41,741 bases of DNA from Bathymodiolus japonicus methanotrophic gill symbiont (GTDB lineage: Bacteria > Pseudomonadota > Gammaproteobacteria > Methylococcales > Methylomonadaceae): contig NZ_BLYC01000029.1 in assembly GCF_019721995.1 (NCBI RefSeq), positions 1 through 41,741 on the forward strand. The letters are read 5' to 3'. Numbering within the stretch: position 1 is the stretch's first letter; each line of letters opens with the position of its first letter. The position numbers and the translations under genes were made by a program. The notes below the pieces were generated by a model, which saw only the letters and a list, made by a program, of their open reading frames with translations, did not search any database and was not told where the DNA came from. Shown here in pieces: positions 15,871 to 25,649 of this stretch.

Positions 15871-16086
15871 GAAAATAGTTACAATGTAAGTAACTACTCA
15901 GCGTAAATAATTAAAAAAGTTCTTGACAGAGTTTTAGCCTTATTTTTGTGGTTTTTAGTCTCCTGCAGAATAGCCCTCAAATAGGCCATTTATTGGTCCT
16001 GTCTTAATAGTCAGCCGCATGATGCTTTTAAATGGTTCTGTCGCAATAATCATCAAAAGCGCAGACCTCCTAGTATTCAGGCATAA

Positions 16087-17069
16087 CTATCCTGCTAAAG
16101 CCATAAACTGCTTATAAGCAAGAATATTTTCCTCAGACAATTGTCCCTTTCGGATCATATGTGCCGTTTCAATTCCATCAATGTTGCTTGAGCGGAGTGA
16201 AACGCTTTAAAGCCCATCATTGGCTTTGTTATTTTTTTGATAAATCGATGATCCTGTTCGATGATGTTATTCAAATATTTAACCTGTATTATGTCGATCA
16301 TAGTGGCAAACCCAGCGAGGATTAACAAGAGGTTAATATTGGCTAATCCTGCATAGTTAGCGCCACTTTTATCCATAACGACCTTCGCTGCCAGCCATGG
16401 AGAGCGTTAGCGAGGGCTGGTAGTCCCCAGTAGGCGTAGGGCCGTTGTTTTGTCGGAATCTAAGCGTTAGCGCAGGTGGAGACAAAATAAAAGGTTTCCC
16501 GAAACGCCGTCTAGTCATTTGAGGGAGTGCTACGTAGCCTGCGCCGAGTTTACGATGGTGTGGCGAAGTGGCACGTACGCAGGACGGCTGGGGCGCCGAA
16601 GGCAATAGTGGTCGCGTTAAGTTTTTGCCGCTTGCTTGGGCTGGGATGCCCAAAACAAGCTTTCGCAAAAATAGCGACTCCCCTAATCAGGAAAGCCATT
16701 ATTGTTAATCGTTTGTTTGAAAAATGCGGTTGCAGCCTCTTCATCACGGTGCTCAGAAAGCATGAAATCAAGCGTATCACCGTGACTATCAACAGCTCGG
16801 TATAAATAGGTCCACTGTCCCTTAACTTTGATATACGTTTCATCCATGCGCCACGATTTATTGGTTTCTCGTTTCTGAGATTTAGCGTTTACAGCAATGT
16901 CAGGAGAATAACGGATAACCCAACGATTGAGCGTAGCATGATCCACTTCAACACCTCTTTCTTCCATAATTTCTTCAAGGTCGCGATACGAAACACCATA
17001 CCTGACATAAAAGAAAACAGCATAAAGAATGACATCTTTTGGAAAGTGAGTGCCTTTGAAGCTGAGCAT
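16087..17069 (-). pseudogene. IS6-family transposase, interrupted and frameshifted
   Basis: The gene starts at 17069 (MLSFKGTHFPKDVILYAVFF) and shows the family's YRDLEEIMEERGVEVDHATLNRWV and the first catalytic Asp in WRMDETYIKVKG. Structured element copy C splits it between NNNGFPD and KVVMDKSGAN, which carries the second Asp. A one-base change near 16180 shifts the last 30 codons compared with copy 2 (24685-25603). The original stop would be at 16087-16089. Confidence 0.85.
16386..16685 (-). repeat. Structured element copy C (type B, 300 bp), sense in IS6 transposase
   Basis: Read on the minus strand it begins TAGGGGAGTCGC and ends GGCTGGCAGCG. Removing exactly this interval gives GATAAGGTCGTTATGG, identical to the uninterrupted second IS6 copy near 25302. 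No bases are duplicated or lost. Confidence 0.85.
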
Positions 17070-17146
17070 ATGATCCACCTTTATATTGAAATTGAGAATT
17101 ATGATAGCAGATAACGTCGGGAAGGTGGGAGTTATGCGACAGAACC

Positions 17147-17402
17147 CCATTGGCTGGTTTGTTGAGCTGACGAACAGGACGAACTGAATTTCTTTTTGTA
17201 ATAACTAAAGATATGCGGCTTGATATCATGCGCTTTGCAATACTCGGACTGCGTTAAACGGCTGGCTCGCCATTGCGGTATGTGCTCTTGCATAGCTGCC
17301 ATATTTTGAGATGGACTCATAAATACCTCTGGAGTTAATTGGAGGTATTATCTTGCCCTTTTTTAAAGGGGTTTAGAATGTGTGGTTTAATTGACGCTTA
17401 CA
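17147..17402 (-). pseudogene. IS66-family TnpA-like gene and left end, truncated by IS6
   Basis: The minus-strand frame from 17320 reads MSPSQNMAAMQEHIPQWRAS and then QSEYCKAHDIKPHIFSYYKKKF, the usual start of the IS66 accessory protein TnpA. Its last codons (GSVA, stop) are supplied by the IS6 end. Upstream, the terminal sequence GTAAGCGTCAATTAAACCAC (reverse complement near 17383-17402) has the GTAAGCG start of IS66 inverted repeats. The main IS66 genes are not present. Confidence 0.65.
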
Positions 17403-17438
17403 GACATAAAACATTGTAGGTTTTTAAAACCATATTGA

Positions 17439-20400
17439 ATGACAAATAGTATTAAACACACGCAATTACCCAGAGTTGGATACACATACCAAGATTTTAT
17501 GTGTATCCAACTATTAGTGGAATGGTTTCATAATCCGGATAAATATCAGTGGGTCTGTATTGAAGGAACAAAAACTGAGGGCAATTTCAAAGGTCTTGAC
17601 GATATTATTGCTCTCAATAAAGAGGGGTATTACGAACTTTTTCAAGTAAAGTTTACAATAGATTCTAAACGGGAGGACTTGAAACTTAGTTTTGACTGGT
17701 TATTAGATAAAACTAAGCGGGGCACATCATTTTTACAAAAGTGGGAAAGTGATACTGCAAAATATAATGCAGAAAATCTTTTATCTATTGCAGCCTTAAA
17801 AACTAATCGTATTCCTGACAATGAAGTTGCCAAGTCCCTCCATAACAACAAAATTAATATTGATCTAATCCCAGAAAGGTATTTAGAAAAGATAAAAGAA
17901 CAGCTCGAAGGGTACCAAAAAGCCAAGAAATTTTTTGATATCTTTACATTTGATCATAGTCAGCCAGAAATAGAGGATCTTGAAAACAAATTAAAAGATG
18001 AGCTGATACCAGATCACTGCCCTACTGAAGAAGGATGGCTCCGCTTTTTAAAAGCTGTTGAAAGATGGGCTACACGAAAAAATGAACCTGCCCCTGTTGG
18101 AAAAATTAAAATTGACCATATACGAGAGCTTCTAACAGCAGGTGTTTCTCGTTCAATATCTCAGTTTTTTGAAATCCCAGAAGGCTATACGCCTCCTTCG
18201 GAAGAATTTCATTTGGATATTCTTGAGAAAATAAAATCAACTGGTTGTTGGGTTATTTCAGGACTCCCTGGTATGGGGAAAAGCACTTACCTCTCCTATT
18301 TGACTGAAAAAATAATAGAACAAGACATTCCTGTAATTAGACATCATTATTCACTATCTGCGCAAAGCGTGATTGATAGAGTTTCTTATCCTAATGCAGC
18401 ACGCTCTTTGCAAAACCAATTACAGCTATTGTTCTCTTCACTGTTCATTTCTCGTGATTATGATCTGGAAAATCTCGACGAATGGATAAGAATGGCTTCA
18501 GATGAAGCTAACCAACAAAGCAAAAAATTAATTGTAATTATTGACGGGCTGGACCATGTAGGAAGAGAGCGTCCAAACATTAGTCAACTTGGACATTTGA
18601 TAAATAGACTCATACCATTACGTGACAAAATTTGCCTAATTTTAGGAACACAGCCGGTCAGTGACACGCATCTTCCCTCCTCACTGACCTCTAATGTGCC
18701 TAGAGATCAATACTGGCTAAATTTACCACTAATGGATCTGAGTGCAATTAAATGCTGGATAGAGGGCCTATCAAATAGCAAAAAAGTCACCTTAATCGGA
18801 ACGGAGGATTATAAAGCAAGAGAACTGGTCGAAATATCTGAGGCATTTCTTAAAGTTTCGGGTGGGTATCCTTTGCATTTAATTTACTCAATAAAAAGCC
18901 TCACATCATATAAGAAACATTTAAATAAATACGACATAGAAAGACTTCCAACTTGTCCAGATGGAGACATTCATAACTATTACGCAACTTTGTGGTCTAA
19001 CTTATCCGCAAGCGCAAGAGAAATACTTTTATTAATTGCCTGTGTCGAATTTCCTTGGCCTAACGAGAATAGTATTGGTTCCTGCTTTCAAGATAGTCTG
19101 CTTTTTAAAGAAGCTTTTCACGAGATACAGCACCTAGTTGAAAAAAGGCGCAGTGGAATTATTCCTTTTCATGGAAGCATCTTGGTTTTTCTTAAAAACA
19201 AGCAGGAATACCAAGATTCCCTCAATGAACTATTACTAAAAGTACAAAAATGGTTGGCAGAGTCCGCACCTGAGTATTGGCGATGGGGTTGGGAATGGAT
19301 AGTTGAAGCAAACTTGGAAGAAGTAAAGCCTCTGATCAACGGGATTAACCGTGAATGGTTAGTAGAATCTTTTTGTAAAGGTTATCCCTTACAGCATATT
19401 GAACATATTATCTCAATGGCTGAAAAAGTTGCGCTTGAATATAATATGTTTCCGGAATTGGTTGGCCTACGCCTTATTAAGATCAGGCTAATAAATGGTC
19501 CAGAATACCAGCTACAAGAATATGATGAATTTTTAAAATGTGCGCTTAAATGGAATCCTGAAAGCTATGGGCTTTTATGGAGAGCAGATAACTTACGGCT
19601 ACTTGATGATAAAGAAATTCCAGTTGTATCTCTTCTCTTTAAAGACAGAGATAACTTAGTAGCTGAAGATTGCCTAGAAGAAGTTTTGAGACGGTTAAAA
19701 TTTTACGCCCGGATCAGGGATTCATCACAAAGTGACAAAATTGATACATTAACCAATGCCGTTATTGACATTCTGGTTAATATTTCTAGTCTGGATATAA
19801 GAAGGATACTCGCCTTTCTAAACCAGCTGAGAGACAAAGAAACTTTCTTTAAAAAAACACTCAATCAGTTAGTTGTAGCTGGAAATGGCCATTTAATATT
19901 GGAGATTCCATCATCCGTAGTACCTGATGGATTTAAATATCTGTATTGGGATTATTTCGTATTGGCATGCTGTAACGAAGGGATAGAGCTTACCAATCGT
20001 CCTGAAAAAAATCAGATTGGATCAAGCGCACTGGGAGTTATCGCTCTATTGTTAGAAAAGCAGTCTATAGATACCAAGCTTCTGGAAAAACCTTCGCTTC
20101 CAGATAAGCATGAAAATGCCACTGATGACTACTTTTATAACCTTTTCTTTATCTCTTTAGCTAAACAGTTAGAGAAAAAGGTCAATATAGAGAACCCCGT
20201 CAATGTGTCAGTTGATAGCGTAGAATTATTTATCAGTAAGGCCTCATCCGCTTTCAAATATGCGGCACACTATATTGCCACAAAAGTAGAAAAAGAAGAT
20301 GGCATAGATATTTTTGAAATATATAAATTAATCAAGCAGGCAAAATTACCTGCTCGTAAGGAATGCGATTTTGATAGCACAAGAATTTGGCATTTTATTT

Positions 20401-22736
20401 CCAAAACACTTACCCGCATATCCTTGGATATGTACCTCTTGCTAAGCAATACCAGAAGCCTTAAAAAGCTAAATTCGGAATCTTTTGAAACATTGAAAGA
20501 TAATAGCTGGTGGCATTCTCAATCTTGGCTGGAGCAGGCAAACTACAAATCCATACATATTATTCCAAAAGAGGTTTCAGAACAGGAAATCCGAACCTCT
20601 TTATCTTCTTTAGTTGCCAAACAGGACAACACCTCAAGGTTGGCAAACGATAGCCTTGACCTTGCAAAGTTATCCTGCTTACTAAGTTTAAACAAAGAAA
20701 CGCAACAGTGCCTAAAGTGGGCAGCTCAACATACATTAGGATATGGGTGGAGAAAAGATACTACTTTCAGTGAACTATACGAAGCCATGGAGGCATGCTC
20801 TGAATATGGTGTAGGCAATATCCCTGATTGGTTACGCCGTGTAGCCCCCTTTACAAACGATATATTTGATTATACAGAGAAGGAAATCAGGCATATTCCT
20901 GGCTGGTATATAGACTTATTGGCAAAGCACTCTCCTGAAAGATTAGTTGATGAGTTTGACTATCACTTAAGCAACCAAAACTGGTCTATAGCACACGATA
21001 TTTTAGAAAAATTTGTTGAACATTTCCCCCTAAACACTCCTGCCGAACATGCTTTTTTACGATGCCTTACTTCTTATGAAGCTCTATCAAAATTAAGAGA
21101 TAGAGCGGAGAAAAACCCTTCGTTGTCGCCACTCTATAAATCACAATGCGATTTTCTTGGAGGGTTTCCTCCCGCACCAAAAGAACATTCTTCAAATTCT
21201 TTTGAAGAAAAGAATATCGATATAAAACCAGAAACTTACCCGCCAGAGCAGTTAGATGATCTAGATGAAGAACTTAATGATAGAGGTCTCTACTTGGCAG
21301 ATGAGTTTCTTGAGTCTTGGATATCCTATTGGGTAGAACAAGATCGTGGCCTCGATGTCATTAAAGCGTTTGAAAAAGTTTGGAATGACGAACATAGCGA
21401 CTCAATACGTTTGGGACGCAGCCTGCATGTCATATTCTCAATAAGCCAGAAGCTTCAAGGAACAAAAAAAGCCTATCAATGGGCTATTCGGGATATACGT
21501 ACAAATAACCATTGGGGACGATGGTCGGGGTCAAGGGCCGAAGAATGCTTAAATAAATATGCAAAGATTTATAAATCCGATTGGAAAACTCTTTTAATTG
21601 ATACAACAAAGGGAGAGCTCATAACACTCAGAAGAAACGAATGGGTTGTTGTTCCTACGAGCCAATTAGTGAGCTATTTGCTATCCGCCGAACAACCTGA
21701 TTTAGCTTGCCGCATAACTGAGGTGATGTTAGAAAGCCTGGAAAATGAAATTGCACACCTTCCTATCTCATCCCTTCATTGGTATGAACAGCCAGTGCTA
21801 TCAGATCAAGTCGCTTCCCGTTTGCTGCTTCTGTATTCTAAATGGCCCGACCGCTTAGCGCGTTTAAGGACAGCAAATGAATTTTCTCTTCTGCTTAATA
21901 GTAGTCCTGACTTTAGAAAGCTGTATTTGGAACATCTAGGAAAGCAAAATTACGAGATTGAAATAACAGACTTACTATCAATTCTTCTTTTAACAGAAGG
22001 GCAGATATTTTCAGATGAGGAGTTACTGGATTTCATTAAATACCCTTCCATTCTTTCTGATGAAATATTACGCAGGCTTGGATATAAAGATGACGATCAA
22101 AGAGAAATAGCTTGTTATCACTCTAAGTTAACTTCTGATAGTTACGTTGAGTCAGACAGGTTTGAAAAATCAAAAGACGGAATGGCTCCAGTTTACTTTG
22201 GTATTATAAATGAATTGGGTGACCGCTTGGGTTATCCTCTCTACCAGCATATGTCATCTGAGTGGGATATAATTTCTACTAGACAAGATTTCTTTTATTT
22301 TAATCCTTACGATTTTTGTGGTGATCAGTTTTATCGGCAAGACAGGATTTCATGCAGTTTTTCTACTCAGATAGAAAGTGTTGTACTATCAGCTTATCTA
22401 AGAACACTTTCTTTTGCCTATACTAACTTAAAAGCATCGTATGATGAGGTTTCCGCCTTAGGACTTCAGGTGGCTCCTTTTGGTGGGCTTTGTAGCTCAT
22501 TATTACCGTCATCTAAACCTGATAATTGGCCTATTATATCAAAGTTAAGTAAAGAAGATGAGCTTCCAACTAACTCGGACCTCTCAAACTACCTAGATGG
22601 CTTGATAAATTGTGAACCAATCATTCTAAGAGCAAATGGCCCAGTTTTACACGATCTTTCAGGAGTTTGTTATGATCTTGAGGTTAGTTTTGTTTTTGAT
22701 GTAGATACCCCAGTGGCACAATCGGTGTTATCTTGA
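17439..22736 (+). CDS. Avs-like STAND NTPase with N-terminal PD-(D/E)xK-type nuclease domain
   Basis: The 1765-aa protein has three parts. Residues 1-150 look like a restriction-type nuclease: YTYQDFMCIQLLVEWF, then GLDDIIALNKEGYYELFQVKF, where D, E and the QxK form a PD-(D/E)xK-like site as in Cap4/Mrr-type effectors. A STAND NTPase core follows with Walker A GLPGMGKST near 275-283 and Walker B LIVIIDGLDH near 364-373. The remaining 1200 residues are helical and repetitive, the usual sensor part. This is the layout of Avs anti-phage proteins, which bind a phage protein, oligomerise and activate the effector domain. The gene stands alone, 37 bp from an IS66 end, with no clear Shine-Dalgarno; no frameshift was seen. 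Assignment to a named Avs subtype is not possible by eye. Confidence 0.75.
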   Translation: MTNSIKHTQLPRVGYTYQDFMCIQLLVEWFHNPDKYQWVCIEGTKTEGNFKGLDDIIALNKEGYYELFQVKFTIDSKREDLKLSFDWLLDKTKRGTSFLQKWESDTAKYNAENLLSIAALKTNRIPDNEVAKSLHNNKINIDLIPERYLEKIKEQLEGYQKAKKFFDIFTFDHSQPEIEDLENKLKDELIPDHCPTEEGWLRFLKAVERWATRKNEPAPVGKIKIDHIRELLTAGVSRSISQFFEIPEGYTPPSEEFHLDILEKIKSTGCWVISGLPGMGKSTYLSYLTEKIIEQDIPVIRHHYSLSAQSVIDRVSYPNAARSLQNQLQLLFSSLFISRDYDLENLDEWIRMASDEANQQSKKLIVIIDGLDHVGRERPNISQLGHLINRLIPLRDKICLILGTQPVSDTHLPSSLTSNVPRDQYWLNLPLMDLSAIKCWIEGLSNSKKVTLIGTEDYKARELVEISEAFLKVSGGYPLHLIYSIKSLTSYKKHLNKYDIERLPTCPDGDIHNYYATLWSNLSASAREILLLIACVEFPWPNENSIGSCFQDSLLFKEAFHEIQHLVEKRRSGIIPFHGSILVFLKNKQEYQDSLNELLLKVQKWLAESAPEYWRWGWEWIVEANLEEVKPLINGINREWLVESFCKGYPLQHIEHIISMAEKVALEYNMFPELVGLRLIKIRLINGPEYQLQEYDEFLKCALKWNPESYGLLWRADNLRLLDDKEIPVVSLLFKDRDNLVAEDCLEEVLRRLKFYARIRDSSQSDKIDTLTNAVIDILVNISSLDIRRILAFLNQLRDKETFFKKTLNQLVVAGNGHLILEIPSSVVPDGFKYLYWDYFVLACCNEGIELTNRPEKNQIGSSALGVIALLLEKQSIDTKLLEKPSLPDKHENATDDYFYNLFFISLAKQLEKKVNIENPVNVSVDSVELFISKASSAFKYAAHYIATKVEKEDGIDIFEIYKLIKQAKLPARKECDFDSTRIWHFISKTLTRISLDMYLLLSNTRSLKKLNSESFETLKDNSWWHSQSWLEQANYKSIHIIPKEVSEQEIRTSLSSLVAKQDNTSRLANDSLDLAKLSCLLSLNKETQQCLKWAAQHTLGYGWRKDTTFSELYEAMEACSEYGVGNIPDWLRRVAPFTNDIFDYTEKEIRHIPGWYIDLLAKHSPERLVDEFDYHLSNQNWSIAHDILEKFVEHFPLNTPAEHAFLRCLTSYEALSKLRDRAEKNPSLSPLYKSQCDFLGGFPPAPKEHSSNSFEEKNIDIKPETYPPEQLDDLDEELNDRGLYLADEFLESWISYWVEQDRGLDVIKAFEKVWNDEHSDSIRLGRSLHVIFSISQKLQGTKKAYQWAIRDIRTNNHWGRWSGSRAEECLNKYAKIYKSDWKTLLIDTTKGELITLRRNEWVVVPTSQLVSYLLSAEQPDLACRITEVMLESLENEIAHLPISSLHWYEQPVLSDQVASRLLLLYSKWPDRLARLRTANEFSLLLNSSPDFRKLYLEHLGKQNYEIEITDLLSILLLTEGQIFSDEELLDFIKYPSILSDEILRRLGYKDDDQREIACYHSKLTSDSYVESDRFEKSKDGMAPVYFGIINELGDRLGYPLYQHMSSEWDIISTRQDFFYFNPYDFCGDQFYRQDRISCSFSTQIESVVLSAYLRTLSFAYTNLKASYDEVSALGLQVAPFGGLCSSLLPSSKPDNWPIISKLSKEDELPTNSDLSNYLDGLINCEPIILRANGPVLHDLSGVCYDLEVSFVFDVDTPVAQSVLS

Positions 22737-22932
22737 ATGGGGGTGTTTTTATGTAGTTTATTCATACTTTTTAGCAGAACAACTAGACTTTCTTGAAATA
22801 CATGATATAATGCACTTGTAGTATTGGAAAATCTTGTTAGATGCTCTGTGTTGTCCTCATAGTTGTCTAGCAATTAAAGCCCTATAAAGAATCTCCCGGC
22901 TAAAGGTTTCATCTTTATAGTGCGTAGTAAAA

Positions 22933-22980
22933 ATAAGTCCTGCTCCCCATTAATTTATTTTGATGGGGAGCAGGACTTAT
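22933..22980. terminator. 18-bp perfect inverted repeat downstream of the STAND gene
   Basis: Arms ATAAGTCCTGCTCCCCAT and its complement are separated by 12 bp. It lies about 200 bp after the stop of the STAND gene and could terminate transcription from either side. The T-run expected of an intrinsic terminator is weak, so a repeat-element origin is also possible. Confidence 0.5.
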
Positions 22981-23247
22981 TCCATATATCTATCTGTTTC
23001 TCACAGCTATTATATAATATAATAGCTACTTTATTTTGGATTGCAAGTCTTTTTCAAGATATTTTAACACTTATCCCAAAACCAAGCCTCCTGCCCCACT
23101 TATATAAAAACAGACACCGGTCTAACCCATGCCGGCTTTGCGGTTCTGATGTATTGAATTAATAATCCCCCGATTAGATCTCTTCACCTGCTCTACCCAC
23201 TCAAAAAATATAGTGAAGCCTGGAGTCCCCTCGTGTTTGCTGGAAAG

Positions 23248-23294
23248 GGGGACAGATGAATAAGTTGTGTTATATAAACAGTTTATCTGTCCCC
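23248..23294. repeat. GGGGACAGAT inverted repeat
   Basis: GGGGACAGAT at 23248-23257 faces ATCTGTCCCC at 23285-23294. Paired GGGGACAGAT-type sites are often found around REP-associated (RAYT) transposases and their short repeats. No such transposase is seen here, so this may be a stray repeat. Confidence 0.4.
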
Positions 23295-23565
23295 TGTTTT
23301 TATAAATACGTGGGGTATAGGCTCTTGCTCTGTAATAAACTCACAGATGAACCTTACGGCATAATTAAGTCTGTACGACAAAGCCACCAAGGACACCTGT
23401 TGGGATGTAAAGCTAGAGTGAGATATGCTCGGATAGCGGGGGAGAGTAGGTCTTGCTTTATGACTCGAGTGAGCGGCATACCTAAGGGAGGGATAAATAA
23501 AGTATGCTTCAAAGATTCGGGGACTGCTCTCGATAGAGTGGCAGAGGTTATCGAGATAGCTACAT
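23295..23565. other. Unidentified stretch, open on both strands
   Basis: Both strands carry an open frame of roughly 70-90 codons here, ended on the right by structured element copy D. On the plus strand it reads RVRYARIAGESRSC and RVSGIPKGGINKVCFKDSG. I recognise neither and cannot tell whether it is coding, a structured RNA or part of a transposon. It is more GC-rich than its surroundings. Confidence 0.3.
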
Positions 23566-23566
23566 T

Positions 23567-23862
23567 CGCTGAAAATCCTGGAAACGGAGCTTTAGCGAAG
23601 TGAAGATTTTTAGTCCGCGATAGCCGTAGGGCCGTTATTTTGTCGGAGTCTGAGCGTTAGCGAAGGTGGAGACAAAATAAAAGGCCATCCGACACGGCGT
23701 CAAGTCATTTGGAGCCTATGTTCCGACCCCTTGTTGGGTCGGGACGAGGTGACGAGGACGAATCGGGGCCGCCGGAGGCATAAGTGGTCGCGTTAATGTT
23801 TTTGCTGCTTGCTTGGGCTGGGATGCCCAAAACAAGCTTTCGCAAAAATAGCGACTCCCCGA
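23567..23862 (-). repeat. Structured element copy D (type A, 296 bp)
   Basis: The minus strand begins TCGGGGAGTCGC and ends GATTTTCAGCG, with the same stems as copy A. The host sequence is unidentified: AAATAGTCTT on one side and ATGTAGCTATCTCGATAACC on the other. A partial 3' end of another copy follows at 23880-23934. Confidence 0.75.
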
Positions 23863-23879
23863 AAGACTATTTATTTCCT

Positions 23880-23934
23880 TCGCTGAAAATCAGGGAAACG
23901 TAGCCTAAGCGAAGTGATGATTTCTAGTCCCCGA
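23880..23934 (-). repeat. 3'-end fragment of a type A structured element
   Basis: About 55 bp match only the 3' domain of type A (TCGCTGAAAATCAGGGAAACG and following, read on the plus strand). The 5' domains are missing. It lies 17 bp from copy D in the same orientation. Confidence 0.65.
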
Positions 23935-24035
23935 TTATCATTCAACAATACTCTTCGCTGTTGATACGTACCATTTGCCACCGCACCTAGTTTATTCATT
24001 CTTTAACTACGCATCCCCTTGGCAGCCCTAACAAT

Positions 24036-24295
24036 CGCTGTCAGCCCCGGACGGGCTGATAGTCTCCAGAAGGCGCAGGGAAATTTGCCAATCCGAAGTG
24101 CGCGATAGCGCGCGAGGGAGGCTAAAATTTTATCCCGAATAGTTGTAGAGCCATTTGTGGTAGCCATGACTGAGCTGCTTTGTGCTCAGTCTGTGGCGGA
24201 CGCAGGGCGGCTGGAGCATCTCCTATTCGCTGCGTAGGTGAACGAATTACGGCGACAGGAGTCCCGGAATTTCGTGAGGTAGCATGGCGCGCCTG
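24036..24295 (-). repeat. Second structured repeat family, copy 1 (260 bp)
   Basis: Read on the minus strand it begins CAGGCGCGCCATGCTACC and ends CCGGGGCTGACAGCG. The end shares the GACTAYCAGCC...GGCTG-CAGCG form of type B structured elements, so the two families appear modular. It is nearly identical to 24425-24684. Open frames within it differ between copies in what they continue into and are not credible genes. Confidence 0.65.
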
Positions 24296-24424
24296 TTGTT
24301 GGGTCGGGACGAGGTGACGAGGACGAATCGGGGCCGCCGGAGGCATAAGTGGTCGCGTTAAGTTTTTGCTGCTTGCTTGGGCTGGGATGCCCAAAACAAG
24401 CTTTCGCAAAAATAGCGACTCCCC
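24296..24424 (-). repeat. 5'-half fragment of a type A structured element
   Basis: Carries the first 130 bp or so of type A (up to CCCGACCCAACAA, read on the minus strand), with the 5' stem-loop complete and the 3' half missing. It sits exactly between two copies of the second repeat family. Confidence 0.7.
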
Positions 24425-24684
24425 CGCTGTCAGCCCCGGACGGGCTGATAGTCTCCAGAAGGCGCAGGGAAATTTGCCAATCCGAAGTGCGCGATAGCGC
24501 GCGAGGGAGGCTAAAATTTTATCCCGAATAGCCGTAGAGCCATTTGTGGTAGCCATGACTGAGCTGCTTTGTGCTCAGTCTGTGGCGGACGCAGGGCGGC
24601 TGGAGCATCTCCTATTCGCTGCGTAGGTGAACGAATTACGGCGACAGGAGTCCCGGAATTTCGTGAGGTAGCATGGCGCGCCTG
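24425..24684 (-). repeat. Second structured repeat family, copy 2 (260 bp)
   Basis: Almost base-for-base the same as 24036-24295. Its right edge falls inside the IS6 transposase (after the codons for VFF and before YVRYGVSY), so it has replaced the first 20 or so codons of that gene. Confidence 0.65.
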
Positions 24685-25603
24685 TATGTCAGGTATGGCG
24701 TTTCGTATCGCGACCTTGAAGAAATTATGGAAGAAAGAGGTGTTGAAGTGGATCATGCTACGCTCAATCGTTGGGTTATCCGTTATTCTCCTGCCATTGC
24801 TGTGAAAGCTAAATCTCAGAAACGAGGAACCAATAAATCGTGGCGCATGGATGAAACGTATATCAAAGTTATCGGGGAGTCGCTATTTTTGCGAAAGCTT
24901 GTTTTGGGCATCCCAGCCCAAGCAAGCAGCAAAAACTTAACGCGACCACTTATGCCTCCGGCGGCCCCGATTCGTCCTCGTCACCTCGTCCCGACCCAAC
25001 AAGGGGTCGGAACATAGGCTCCAAATGACTTGACGCCGTGTCGGATGGCCTTTTATTTTGTCTCCACCTTCGCTAACGCTCAGACTCCGACAAAACAACG
25101 GCCCTACGGCTATCGCGGACTAAAAATCTTCACTTCGCTAAAGCTCCGTTTCCAGGATTTTCAGCGAGGGTCAGTGGACCTATTTATACCGAGCTGTTGA
25201 TAGTCACGGGGATACGCTTGATTTCATGCTTTCTGAGTACCGTGATGAAGAGGTTGCAACCGAATTTTTCAAACAAACGATTAACAATAATGGCTTTCTT
25301 GATAAGGTCGTTATGGATAAAAGTGGCGCTAACTATGCAGGATTAGCCAATATTAACCTCTTGTTAATCCTCGCTGGATTTGCCACTATGATCGACATAT
25401 TACAGGTTAAATATTTGAATAACATCATCGAACAGGATCATCGATTTATCAAAAAAATAACAAAGCCAATGATGTGCTTTAAAGCGTTTCACTCCGCTCA
25501 AGCAACCATTGATGGAATTGAAACAGCACATATGATCCGAAAGGGGCAATTGTCTGAGGAAAATATTCCTGCTTATAAGCAGTTTATGGCTTTAGCAGGA
25601 TAG
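24685..25603 (+). pseudogene. IS6-family transposase (copy 2), 5'-truncated and interrupted
   Basis: The frame begins inside the gene at YVRYGVSYRDLEEIMEERGVEVD, runs to DETYIKV, is split by structured element copy F, and resumes QWTYLYRAVDSHGDTLDFML. It ends FMALAG with stop at 25601-25603. Unlike copy 1, its C-terminus is in frame and the site used by element copy C is empty here. The right inverted repeat TTATTGCGACAGAACC follows at 25631-25646. Confidence 0.85.
24872..25166 (+). repeat. Structured element copy F (type A, 295 bp), sense in IS6 transposase
   Basis: It begins TCGGGGAGTCGC and ends AGGATTTTCAGCG. Exact removal gives GTTAAGGGTCAGTGG, which matches the uninterrupted IS6 copy 1 (GTTAAGGGACAGTGG) with one substitution, and restores the codons for VKGQW. 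There is no target duplication. Confidence 0.85.
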
Positions 25604-25649
25604 TTATGCCTGAAGACCAGGAGGTCTGTGCTTTTGATAATTATTGCGA

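Larger units (their letters stand above)
16034..17146 (-). mobile_element. IS6-family element (copy 1) interrupted by a type B structured element
   Basis: The ends are GGTTCTGTCGCAATAA at 16034 and its inverted form TTATGCGACAGAACC ending at 17146. Without the 300-bp insert it is about 813 bp, the normal IS6/IS26 size. It was inserted into an IS66 tnpA-like gene (17147-17320). No 8-bp target duplication is visible. Confidence 0.85.

Noticed and set aside
23101-23165. tRNA-like sequence near GCCGGCTTTGCGGTTCTGATG
   Set aside because: No cloverleaf with acceptor stem, anticodon arm and T arm could be assembled.
24122-24556. Minus-strand frames spanning the tandem 260-bp repeats
   Set aside because: They cross repeat boundaries and combine unrelated pieces, so no single protein is conserved.
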